64,000 bases of DNA, from contig JAURIR010000002.1 of the NCBI GenBank assembly GCA_030832645.1, forward strand, positions 18,871 through 82,870. The letters are read 5' to 3'. Under the pieces are notes generated by a model. That model had not been told where the DNA came from. It ran no database searches and was given only the letters and a program-made list of their open reading frames with translations. The position numbers and the translations under genes are program-made. Shown here piece after piece: positions 1-8,030 of this stretch. Position 1 is the first letter of the stretch. Each line of letters begins with the position of its first letter. Source of the stretch: Chitinophagales bacterium (lineage in GTDB: Bacteria; Bacteroidota; Bacteroidia; Chitinophagales; Chitinophagaceae).

Positions 1-398
1 TGGTTGGAGAAGATATACGCAAACAAAAAGAAGTCTGTATAACTGAATTCATCACCAAGATGAATTATGCCTATGCGATCGCAGACCTTGTTGTTTCACG
101 AGCGGGTGCTATTGCATTGGCTGAGATATGTGCAACAGGAAAAGCTTCTATTCTGGTTCCTTATCCATTTGCTGCGGAGGATCATCAAACAGAAAATGCC
201 ATGGCATTGGTCCGACACAATGCTGCAGTAATGGTAAGGGATACCGATGCAGCTGATCAGTTGATTGGCATGATAGAGATTTTAATCAATGACAAAGTGA
301 AGCTACAGTCATTAGGAATTGCAGCATCAGCACTTTTTGTAAAAGACGCTGATCAACGTATTGCATCTGAAATAAAACATAGCGTAGAACAAGAATGA
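1..398 (+). CDS. murG: MurG, C-terminal part (5' truncated by window edge)
   Basis: UDP-GlcNAc:undecaprenyl-pyrophosphoryl-MurNAc-pentapeptide transferase, which makes lipid II at the inner face of the cytoplasmic membrane. The reading frame is open from base 3, so the track start at 60 (an internal Met) is not the real start; the gene begins outside the window. About 131 C-terminal residues are visible, with the nucleotide-sugar-binding signature SRAGAIALAE and the DHQTENA segment typical of the GT28 C-terminal domain. The stop overlaps the murC start by 4 nt (ATGA), and murC-ftsQ-ftsA-ftsZ follow, which is the usual division and cell-wall cluster order. Confidence 0.95.
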   Translation, partial: VGEDIRKQKEVCITEFITKMNYAYAIADLVVSRAGAIALAEICATGKASILVPYPFAAEDHQTENAMALVRHNAAVMVRDTDAADQLIGMIEILINDKVKLQSLGIAASALFVKDADQRIASEIKHSVEQE

Positions 399-1762
399 TT
401 GGCGTACTAAACATATCAGATATCAAAAAGGCCTATTTCATTGGAATAGGAGGAATTGGTATGAGTGCCATCGCACGCTATTTTATTTCAATTGGAGTAA
501 AAGTTTTCGGATACGATAAAACTCCAAGTGCATTGACAGAGGATCTGATGAAAGAAGGATGTCAAATTGAATTTGTAGACGATCCTGCAACTTGTGTCGA
601 GGATGCAGATGTAGTTGTCTACACTCCTGCGATTCCATCCGACAGTAGGATTATGCACTACTATCATGAAAGAGAAATACCACTGTTAAAAAGAAGTGAG
701 GTATTGGGAGTCATCTCCAAAGATTCATTCAATATATGTATTGCCGGTACACATGGTAAAACAACCGTCAGTACCATGGTAGCCCACCTGCTCAGGGATT
801 CAGGTTATGGGTGCAATGCGTTTTTAGGTGGAATATCTTCCAATTACGGTACTAATTTTTGGAGCAGTAAAAACAACTGTACTGTTATTGAAGCAGACGA
901 ATACGATAGAAGTTTCTTGAAACTTCATCCAAATATTATTGCCATCACATCCATGGATCCTGATCATTTAGATATCTATGGTACGGCTGCTTCAATGGAG
1001 GATGCATTCCTGGAATTTGCAGGAAAGTTAGATCCGAAGGGACTTTTATTGACCAAGAAAGGACTTTCAAGAGAACAGTCTTTTTCTTCTGAGCAGCATG
1101 TTACGTACCACATCTCCAGAGAAGATGCAGGCATTCATACAGTTAGCCTTCAGATAGTAAATGGTTACTATCAATACGATGTAAAGGGCCCAGGTTGGAA
1201 AATTGATAAAATCCAATTGCATATGGGCGGCATGCACAACGTGGAAAACAGTTTGGTTGCAATTGGAATTGCAAAACAACTTGGAATTGTAGATGACAAA
1301 ATTCGAGAAGCAATAGCAAGCTTTAAAGGCGTGAAGAGAAGGTTTGAATATATTGTAAAAACCGAAGAGCATATATATATCGACGATTATGCCCACCATC
1401 CTGAAGAATTAAGAGCTTTGATTTCAAGTGCTAAGTTGCTTTATCCCACCAAAAAATGTACGCTGATTTTTCAGCCACATTTATACAGCAGAACGCGCGA
1501 CTTTGCCAGTGAATTTGCAGAAAGTCTTTCTCTTGCCGACGAGACCATCTTATTACCTATCTATCCTGCAAGAGAGTTGCCTATAGAAGGGGTAACAAGT
1601 TCCATGATCGCCAATCAGATGAAGTCGAATGTTCAACTTATAGCATTTGAAGACGTAGCCACATTTGTAAATTCATCTCAACCCTCTTTGATAATAACAG
1701 CAGGAGCAGGAAATATCGATCGTTGGATTGAGCCCATTAAAAATATTTTATTGAATCAGTGA
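395..1762 (+). CDS. murC: UDP-N-acetylmuramate--L-alanine ligase
   Basis: Cytoplasmic ATP-dependent ligase that adds L-Ala to UDP-MurNAc, the first step in building the stem peptide. The 455 residues match the usual MurC length. Visible motifs are the N-terminal nucleotide-binding loop GIGGIGMSA (about residues 17-25), the Mur-ligase P-loop GTHGKTT (about 117-123), EADEYDRSF in the central domain, and DDYAHHPEE at the start of the C-terminal domain. The ATG start overlaps the murG stop (ATGA), and the stop overlaps the ftsQ GTG (GTGA), so translational coupling along the operon is likely. Confidence 0.97.
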   Translation: MIGVLNISDIKKAYFIGIGGIGMSAIARYFISIGVKVFGYDKTPSALTEDLMKEGCQIEFVDDPATCVEDADVVVYTPAIPSDSRIMHYYHEREIPLLKRSEVLGVISKDSFNICIAGTHGKTTVSTMVAHLLRDSGYGCNAFLGGISSNYGTNFWSSKNNCTVIEADEYDRSFLKLHPNIIAITSMDPDHLDIYGTAASMEDAFLEFAGKLDPKGLLLTKKGLSREQSFSSEQHVTYHISREDAGIHTVSLQIVNGYYQYDVKGPGWKIDKIQLHMGGMHNVENSLVAIGIAKQLGIVDDKIREAIASFKGVKRRFEYIVKTEEHIYIDDYAHHPEELRALISSAKLLYPTKKCTLIFQPHLYSRTRDFASEFAESLSLADETILLPIYPARELPIEGVTSSMIANQMKSNVQLIAFEDVATFVNSSQPSLIITAGAGNIDRWIEPIKNILLNQ

Positions 1763-2643
1763 TCAAGAAGTCAACCATATTGAAAGTAGTAACTATTATC
1801 CTCTGGATACTCATCGGTTCTGGATTGTCGTTTGTGCTTGTAAGTGGAGTAGTAAAGGAAAGGGCGCAAGTATGCAAGGAGGTTGTCGTTTCTTTTATGG
1901 ACGACAAGCTGATGAATATGATTGATAAAGAGGAAATATATAATAGTTTATGGCCATCACAGTTAAAGGAGTCGCCTGTTGGAAAACCGTTGGCGAAAAT
2001 TGATCTCTTTCATCTGGAACGTCAATTGGAAAAGAATCCCTGGGTGGAGTCTGCAAATCTATATGTTGACAATCGTCAAACATTGAAGATTGATATCAAG
2101 CAACGAACCCCTGTAGCCAGAGTATTTACGCCCGAGGGAAATTCTTTTTACCTCGATGAATCGTTTAATCTTTTGCCATTAAAAACAACAGACTTTATAG
2201 CTCTACCTGTTTTCATGAATTTTTATATTCATCCAACAGCCTTGAAAGCAAGCGACAGTGTATTGCTTTCAAGAATCACTGGCTTGTCAAAATTTATTCT
2301 CAATGATCCGTTCTGGTTGGCACAAATTGAATCTATTTACATTCAACCAGATAATAGTTTTGAAATTACCACACAAGTAGGTGAGCAAACCATACACCTC
2401 GGTAACCGCAGTGACTGGGCTTCTCTTTTTTATAAGCTAAAAGTGTTATACAGAAAATTCAGTGCAGAACAATCCTGGGGAAGGTACAGCGTTATCAACC
2501 TTCAATACAAAGATCAAGTCGTGTGTGAGAGATCCGATGTGAAAATGATGTTGGCTGATACGAGTCGCATTGATTCTACACTCCTAGTGGTCAACCCTTC
2601 TAATAATAATATCAAATTAAATACAAACCCCAGTAAAAAGTGA
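1759..2643 (+). CDS. ftsQ: Cell division protein FtsQ/DivIB-like
   Basis: Bitopic membrane protein of the divisome. It has one N-terminal membrane segment (about residues 8-29), then a POTRA-like region (PLAKIDLFHLERQLEKNPWVESA, where strings such as NPWVESA are typical) and a beta domain outside the membrane. The 294 residues fit the family. Sequence identity to proteobacterial FtsQ would be low, so the call rests on topology, the POTRA-like segment and position between murC and ftsA. The GTG start overlaps the murC stop in GTGA. Confidence 0.85.
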   Translation: MIKKSTILKVVTIILWILIGSGLSFVLVSGVVKERAQVCKEVVVSFMDDKLMNMIDKEEIYNSLWPSQLKESPVGKPLAKIDLFHLERQLEKNPWVESANLYVDNRQTLKIDIKQRTPVARVFTPEGNSFYLDESFNLLPLKTTDFIALPVFMNFYIHPTALKASDSVLLSRITGLSKFILNDPFWLAQIESIYIQPDNSFEITTQVGEQTIHLGNRSDWASLFYKLKVLYRKFSAEQSWGRYSVINLQYKDQVVCERSDVKMMLADTSRIDSTLLVVNPSNNNIKLNTNPSKK

Positions 2644-2646
2644 ATT

Positions 2647-4011
2647 ATGACACACGAACAACCCATTATTGTAGGCCTCGACATTGGTACAACTAAGATT
2701 GCTGCCATCGCCGGACGCAAAAATGAATTTGGTAAGTTGGAGATCTTAGGATTTGGACTTGCTAATAGCAATGGCGTTCAGCACGGCATGGTTTTAAACA
2801 TTGATCAAACCATCAAAGCAATTGAAACTGCTTTGAAAAATTGCTATGAATCCAATCCTGGTTTGGAGATCAATGAAGTATATGTCGGTATTGCGGGCCA
2901 TCACATCAAAAGTCTCCAAACAAGAGGCGATATTGTAAGGCGGTCAACCGAGGACGAGATCAAACAATTTGAAATTGATCAATTGATTGCAGATCAATAC
3001 AAAACCTATATACCTGCAGGCGATCAAATCATTGATGTCATTCCGCAAGAATATACCGTAGATAATATCCAGAATATTTCAGACCCGATCGGATACACTG
3101 GGGTGAAGATCGGTGCGAATTTTCATATTATCACAGGCGACAGGAATGCGATTCGTAATATCAACAGAAGTGTTGAAAAAGCAGGATTGAAAGTAAAGGA
3201 TTTGATGTTGCAGCCACTCGCATCCTCCGCAGCAGTAATGAGCGAGCAAGACATTGAAGCGGGTATTGCCATTCTAGATATCGGTGGTGGCACAACAGAT
3301 CTTGCTGTTTTTTACGAAGGAATTTTGAAGCATACTGCAGTGATTCCTTTTGGTGGAGAAAATATCACGAACGATATTAAAATGGGATTGGGTGTATTGA
3401 AAACCCAGGCCGAATTGATGAAAGTGCAATACGGAAGCGCTTTGGCAGATGCTGCTCAGGCAAATGCATTCATAAAAATTCCTGGTTTGCGTGGATTGCC
3501 TTCTCGAGAGATCAGTGTAAAAAATCTTGCTTCTATCATTCAGGCAAGAATGAGTGAAATACTCGCATTTGTAACATTCCATTTAAAGCAAGTAGGACTC
3601 GACAATAAAATGTTGAATGGCGGAATCGTATTAACGGGAGGCGGATCTCAATTGAAGCACTTGATTCAATTAACAGAATATGCCACCGGATTGAATGCAC
3701 GCATTGGATATCCAAATGAACACTTGGCAACCAATCATATTGCGGAATTACAAAAGCCAATGTATGCAACATGTATCGGATTGATTCTAAAAGGATACAA
3801 TGTGTACGAAAACAATTACAACCGTTTGCATCCAGAAGAGAAGCGTGCAGTTATTAGGCCATTGCATGCACCATCCGATCAGCAGGATGATGTAGCAGTA
3901 ATTGAAGCTGTTCCAGTAAAGGGACGGAAAACACTTTCTGATTTCATGAACAGCATCAAAGATGGTTTGATTGATTTATTCAAAGAAGAAGACGACAAAC
4001 AACTCCTATAA
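2647..4011 (+). CDS. ftsA: Cell division protein FtsA
   Basis: Actin-fold ATPase that anchors FtsZ to the membrane. The 454 residues include the phosphate-1 loop GLDIGTTKIAA near the N terminus and phosphate-2 motif ILDIGGGTTDLAVF (about residues 208-221). GGIVLTGGGSQL is the adenosine-type motif. The C terminus LSDFMNSIKDGLIDLFKEE can form the amphipathic membrane-targeting helix expected for FtsA. It starts 3 nt after ftsQ and is followed 29 nt later by ftsZ. Confidence 0.96.
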   Translation: MTHEQPIIVGLDIGTTKIAAIAGRKNEFGKLEILGFGLANSNGVQHGMVLNIDQTIKAIETALKNCYESNPGLEINEVYVGIAGHHIKSLQTRGDIVRRSTEDEIKQFEIDQLIADQYKTYIPAGDQIIDVIPQEYTVDNIQNISDPIGYTGVKIGANFHIITGDRNAIRNINRSVEKAGLKVKDLMLQPLASSAAVMSEQDIEAGIAILDIGGGTTDLAVFYEGILKHTAVIPFGGENITNDIKMGLGVLKTQAELMKVQYGSALADAAQANAFIKIPGLRGLPSREISVKNLASIIQARMSEILAFVTFHLKQVGLDNKMLNGGIVLTGGGSQLKHLIQLTEYATGLNARIGYPNEHLATNHIAELQKPMYATCIGLILKGYNVYENNYNRLHPEEKRAVIRPLHAPSDQQDDVAVIEAVPVKGRKTLSDFMNSIKDGLIDLFKEEDDKQLL

Positions 4012-4040
4012 AATACTAACAATTTAAAAACCCATTAACC

Positions 4041-5990
4041 ATGATACAATTCGATCTCCCAAAAGAACAATCATCCATTATCAAAGTCATCGGTGTAGGC
4101 GGCGGAGGAAGCAACGCCGTAAATTACATGCACAGTCTTTGTATTGATGGAGTAGACTTTGTTGTTTGTAATACAGATGCACAGGCATTGGCATTGAGTA
4201 AAGTTCCCAATAAAGTGCAACTGGGGCCTTCTCTTACACAAGGATTGGGTGCAGGTGCCAATCCCGAGATTGGTAAACAGGCTACCCAAGAGAGTTTGGA
4301 AGAAATCAGAAGAATTCTGGAAGTCAATACCAAGATGGCTTTCATCACTGCTGGAATGGGCGGTGGTACTGGAACAGGTGGTGCTCCTATTGTTGCAAAA
4401 ATTTGTAAAGAATTGGGCATTCTCACAGTGGGAATTGTAACCACACCGTTCTCTTACGAAGGGAAAAAACGTGCGGCTTATGCAGAGAATGGAATCATGG
4501 AATTGCGGAATCAGGTGGATACTTTGCTTGTTATCAGTAACGATAAGTTGAGACATCAATTCGGTAACCTCACCATGAGTGCTGCATTGTCTACTGCAGA
4601 TAATGTGTTAGCAACTGCCGCAAAATGTATCACGGATGTAATCAATGCAACAGGACAAATCAATGTAGACTTTGCGGATGTTTGTACAGTTATGAGAAAT
4701 GGCGGTGTTGCTATTTTGGGAAGTGCAAGGGCAAATGGAGAGAACAGGGCACACACCGCAATCGAACATGCATTGAATTCACCTTTATTGAACGACAACG
4801 ACATCAAAGGTGCTAAATGGGTATTGATCAATATCAATTCCAGGACCGGAGATGCCGAATTTACAATGGACGAAGTAGAAACTATTCAGCAGTATTTGTT
4901 GACGCAGGCTGGTCCTGACACCGATGTAATCTTAGGGTTGGGTTACGACGAATCGTTGGGAGATGATATCAGTGTTACTATAATTGCTACGGGTTTTGAG
5001 CAAAAATCACCTTTTGGTGAAACCAAGCCTGTTGAAAATAAATCTACGCAGGAAGAAAAAATCATGTTCACACTCGATATTGCACCAAAGCCAATTGCTG
5101 AGCCTGTGAAATTGATCGTGGAAGAACCGGTAGTTGAACTCGATGAAGTACTCGAAGAAGAGAAGATAGAAGAAGTTGAAATAGCTGAAACAATTCCAAC
5201 CCTTGAATTGGTAACAGAAGAGCAGGTCGAAGAAGAAAAAGTAATTGAAATTGTTTCCATAGAAGAAGAAAAGCCCATCGTTATAGAATTTGATCTGGGC
5301 GCAACTTCGTTGGCTGATCAAATTTCGGAAGAGCTTATCGAAGAGCCTCTCGCTGTTAAAGAGCCCTCTCAGGATGAAATAACCGCGATTAAAGAGGATA
5401 TACTGGAGAGAACAACAGGCTTTCTAGTAAAACCCGCCATAATTTATGCGGAAGAAGTTGCTGAAGTACTTCCTATAAAGGCTGAGGAACCAGTGGTGGA
5501 AGCTCCTGCACCTGTAGTGGAAGAGACTATTATAGAGGAAATTGTTTCAGAAGTGGAAGAAGCACCTGTGTCAATTGTGCAATCGGTTGATGAAGTAAAA
5601 GAAGAAGAGGATATGATGCAAATTGTTTATCACGAAGAAATCGAGACTGTTGCACCATCACCGGTAGCTGTCGCCGAAGAACCAGTTATACCAATAGCTA
5701 CTCAGGTAGACAGTCCCATGGCTGCCTTTGATGAAGCTGAAGCACAGAAACTTCGTGCAGCTGAACGGTTGTATAAACTGAGAAATCTGTCATTCAATTT
5801 CAATGCTGCAGATCCAAACAATGAATACGACAGTATTCCAGCCTATGTTAGACATAATCTACAGGTGCATAATACTACTCTGGCGTCTGTAGAAAAATTC
5901 TACTCCAGCTACTCGGTGGGAACGGATGAGCAAAACAATACGCAAATCAGTACCATCAATACCTTCCTGGAAGGAAAAAAGCCAGACTAA
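4041..5990 (+). CDS. ftsZ: Cell division GTPase FtsZ with long acidic linker
   Basis: Tubulin-like GTPase that forms the Z ring. The GTPase core covers about residues 1-320, with VGGGGSNAVNYM near the N terminus and the tubulin signature GGGTGTGGAP (about 107-116). It is followed by roughly 250 residues of low-complexity, Glu/Val/Ile/Pro-rich sequence with almost no basic residues, which looks disordered. A conserved-looking segment, SIPAYVRHNL (about 598-607), is probably the FtsA-binding C-terminal peptide. About 40 more residues follow it. At 649 aa the protein is far longer than the approximately 380-400 aa of typical FtsZ. A strong terminator follows. Confidence 0.97.
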   Translation: MIQFDLPKEQSSIIKVIGVGGGGSNAVNYMHSLCIDGVDFVVCNTDAQALALSKVPNKVQLGPSLTQGLGAGANPEIGKQATQESLEEIRRILEVNTKMAFITAGMGGGTGTGGAPIVAKICKELGILTVGIVTTPFSYEGKKRAAYAENGIMELRNQVDTLLVISNDKLRHQFGNLTMSAALSTADNVLATAAKCITDVINATGQINVDFADVCTVMRNGGVAILGSARANGENRAHTAIEHALNSPLLNDNDIKGAKWVLININSRTGDAEFTMDEVETIQQYLLTQAGPDTDVILGLGYDESLGDDISVTIIATGFEQKSPFGETKPVENKSTQEEKIMFTLDIAPKPIAEPVKLIVEEPVVELDEVLEEEKIEEVEIAETIPTLELVTEEQVEEEKVIEIVSIEEEKPIVIEFDLGATSLADQISEELIEEPLAVKEPSQDEITAIKEDILERTTGFLVKPAIIYAEEVAEVLPIKAEEPVVEAPAPVVEETIIEEIVSEVEEAPVSIVQSVDEVKEEEDMMQIVYHEEIETVAPSPVAVAEEPVIPIATQVDSPMAAFDEAEAQKLRAAERLYKLRNLSFNFNAADPNNEYDSIPAYVRHNLQVHNTTLASVEKFYSSYSVGTDEQNNTQISTINTFLEGKKPD

Positions 5991-6012
5991 TATCTGAATA
6001 ACCAAAACGAAT

Positions 6013-6040
6013 AGCCCCATAGTCTTATGGGGCTTTTTTA
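6013..6040 (+). terminator. Rho-independent terminator after ftsZ
   Basis: Perfect 8-bp stem AGCCCCAT/ATGGGGCT with a 6-nt loop, followed by TTTTTTA. It lies 22 nt after the ftsZ stop and ends the division cluster transcript. Confidence 0.9.
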
Positions 6041-6063
6041 TTTTATTCATATCATTGTTGATG

Positions 6064-6071
6064 TATTTTTG
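6064..6071 (+). promoter_or_regulatory. -7 promoter element for TIGR01777 gene
   Basis: TATTTTTG matches the Bacteroidota -7 consensus TAnnTTTG exactly and lies 14 nt before the ATG at 6086. No clear TTTG -33 element is seen at the expected distance. It follows the ftsZ terminator, so it should start a new transcript. Confidence 0.6.
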
Positions 6072-6085
6072 TACAAACCTTACAA

Positions 6086-7039
6086 ATGCCAACCGTACTA
6101 ATAACCGGGGGAACCGGAATGATTGGAACAGCACTCAGCAGGTTGTTGTTGCAGCAGGGATACGATGTTATCATTCTTTCAAGAAATCCAATCGAAACTG
6201 CTTCCAATTACAGAGCCTCTGCATTGCAAAATAGCTTTCGACCGAGTGGGAAAATATTTTATGCCCGTTGGGATACCGATAATATGTACATCGATGCCCA
6301 AGCCCTGGCACAAGCAGATTATATTGTACACTTGGCAGGGGAGGGAGTTGCAAAAAAAAGGTGGACTAAAAAACGAAAAGAAGAAATCAGAAAAAGTAGA
6401 ACGCAAACAAGTGAATTACTTTTTCAGGCACTCTCCAATCAACCAAATAAAGTGAAAGCAATTATCAGTGCTTCTGCTATTGGGTGGTACGGCGAAGACA
6501 AAGGAACGCCGTTTGTAGAAACAGATCCTGCTTCACACGACTTTTTGGGCGAAACATGCAAAGCATGGGAAGAGAGTATTGAGAAAGTTACTTCTCTTGG
6601 AAAGCGTCTTGTAAAATACAGACTGGGATTGGCTTTGAGCAATGAAGGCGGAGCATTGGCGGAATTCAAAAAGCCTGCACGATTGGGCGTTGCTGCCATT
6701 TTAGGATCAGGAAATCAAGTATATAGTTGGATTCATATCGATGATTTGTGCAGGGCATTTGTGCATGCGATTGAAACAAACGAGATGAATGGCGTCTATA
6801 ACTTGGTTGCCCCAGAACCCGTTACCAACAAGGACATGACGCTTGGTGTTGCAAGATCAATGAACGGTAATTTCTACATCCCTTTTAAAGTACCTTCTTT
6901 TCTGCTACAAATTATTTTAGGAGAAATGAGTGTAGAGGTATTAAAAAGTGCAACAGTGGATGCTACCAAAATTCAATCTACTGGATTTACTTTCATCTAT
7001 AGAAATATTCAATCTGCATTAAAGCATCTTATTGGCTAA
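6086..7039 (+). CDS. TIGR01777 family epimerase-like oxidoreductase
   Basis: Extended SDR-fold protein related to E. coli YfcH and eukaryotic SDR39U1; its substrate is not established. It has the N-terminal NAD(P)-binding motif TGGTGMIGTAL and family strings such as HLAGEG, SASAIGWYG and YSWIHIDDL. At 317 aa it is slightly longer than the usual length of about 300. It has its own promoter after ftsZ. Its stop overlaps the stop of the convergent LD-carboxypeptidase gene by 4 nt. Confidence 0.88.
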   Translation: MPTVLITGGTGMIGTALSRLLLQQGYDVIILSRNPIETASNYRASALQNSFRPSGKIFYARWDTDNMYIDAQALAQADYIVHLAGEGVAKKRWTKKRKEEIRKSRTQTSELLFQALSNQPNKVKAIISASAIGWYGEDKGTPFVETDPASHDFLGETCKAWEESIEKVTSLGKRLVKYRLGLALSNEGGALAEFKKPARLGVAAILGSGNQVYSWIHIDDLCRAFVHAIETNEMNGVYNLVAPEPVTNKDMTLGVARSMNGNFYIPFKVPSFLLQIILGEMSVEVLKSATVDATKIQSTGFTFIYRNIQSALKHLIG

Positions 7040-7944
7040 ACAGTGGAGAGGATGGTTTGAAATGCATCAATCTCTAGACTGTATTTCTTTCCAATTTGAA
7101 CAGCAACATTTTCTTTCTCGTGGCTGATGGGGAAGCCGAAGCAAGTAGGATAATCAAATTCCTTAATATTCTCGAATATAATTTCATTGGCGTCTTTACC
7201 AAAAGGTCTGTCAGTGTCTTTGCAATCGGTAAAGCCACCTACAATCAATCCTTTTAGCTTTTGCAACTTTCCACTTCTTTTTAGTTGCAGCATCATTCTA
7301 TCAATGTTGTAAAGTTGCTCGCCAACATCCTCCAAGAATAAAATTTTACCATTTGTATTGATTTCGGCATTTGTACCAATACCGTGTGCCAATAAACATA
7401 GGTTGCCTCCAACAACAGGGGCAGTTATTCTGCCGGTATTGTTCAAAGGATGGTAGTTGCATTGGTATACAGTTGGTTTTCCTTCGAGTACATCTTTTAA
7501 TGATAGAGTGTAGGCGTTTTCTCCTTTGTCGTTATTGAAAGCACCTGCCATCGGGCCGTGAATACTCGAAACATTCAACGTTTTTTGAAGATACCCATGT
7601 AAAATCGTGATGTCGCTGAAACCGACTATCCATTTGGGGTGTTTTAGGAATTTGGTGAAATTGATTTGATCCAAAATTCTACTGGTACCATAACCACCTC
7701 GTCCAAAAATGATGGCATGGATATTTTTATCGTCGAGCATCAATTGCAAGTCATTCAATCTTTCCTCGTCGGTTCCGGAAAAATAGTTTTTTGATCTGCC
7801 GCCCACTGTTTTTCCAATTACTACTTTGTAGCCCCATTTTTTTAATGTGGCAATGCATTGCTTTGTTTTTTCCTTGGGCATATAGCCAGCGGGACAAACT
7901 ACGCCGATGGTATCGCCAGGTTGCAAATAAGGGGGCATCTTCAT
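7036..7944 (-). CDS. ldcA: LD-carboxypeptidase (peptidase S66 family)
   Basis: Serine peptidase that removes the terminal D-Ala from murein tetrapeptides, in peptidoglycan recycling. The 302 residues start with the family opener LQPGDTIGVVCPAG. FGRGGYGTSRIL (about 80-91) and the nucleophile elbow GFSDIT with Ser110 are present. A downstream Glu (FLEDVGE) and His (PISHEKENVAVQIG) complete the expected Ser-Glu-His triad. No signal peptide is seen, so it is probably cytoplasmic. The start is the ATG at 7944, 4 nt downstream of a TACATTTA box. Confidence 0.9.
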   Translation of the reverse strand: MKMPPYLQPGDTIGVVCPAGYMPKEKTKQCIATLKKWGYKVVIGKTVGGRSKNYFSGTDEERLNDLQLMLDDKNIHAIIFGRGGYGTSRILDQINFTKFLKHPKWIVGFSDITILHGYLQKTLNVSSIHGPMAGAFNNDKGENAYTLSLKDVLEGKPTVYQCNYHPLNNTGRITAPVVGGNLCLLAHGIGTNAEINTNGKILFLEDVGEQLYNIDRMMLQLKRSGKLQKLKGLIVGGFTDCKDTDRPFGKDANEIIFENIKEFDYPTCFGFPISHEKENVAVQIGKKYSLEIDAFQTILSTV

Positions 7945-7948
7945 AGCG

Positions 7949-7956
7949 TAAATGTA
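7949..7956 (-). promoter_or_regulatory. -7-like box 4 nt before ldcA ATG
   Basis: On the minus strand the sequence reads TACATTTA-CGCT-ATG. This matches TAnnTTTG except for the last base. At this spacing, transcription would begin at or next to the start codon (leaderless mRNA). Confidence 0.4.
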
Positions 7957-8001
7957 AAATCAATTATGTAAAATCGATCAGATCCTTTCAGCACATTTAA
8001 C

Positions 8002-8009
8002 TATTTTTG
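8002..8009 (+). promoter_or_regulatory. -7 promoter element of metG
   Basis: TATTTTTG, an exact TAnnTTTG match, lies 21 nt before the ATG at 8031. The TTG used as start in the ORF track (8007) is the last three bases of this box, so it should not be in the mRNA. Confidence 0.65.
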
Positions 8010-8030
8010 CAACTACGTTCAATTCTACCC

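Noticed and set aside
4071-4559. 162-aa minus-strand ORF opposite ftsZ
   Set aside because: It lies entirely within the conserved GTPase-coding region in antisense, has Cys/Ser/Thr-rich low-quality sequence and no recognisable domain; a shadow ORF.
4943-5321. Ser/Thr- or Phe-rich antisense ORFs opposite the FtsZ linker
   Set aside because: They are the complement of repeated GAA/GAG codons in the acidic linker and have no independent support.
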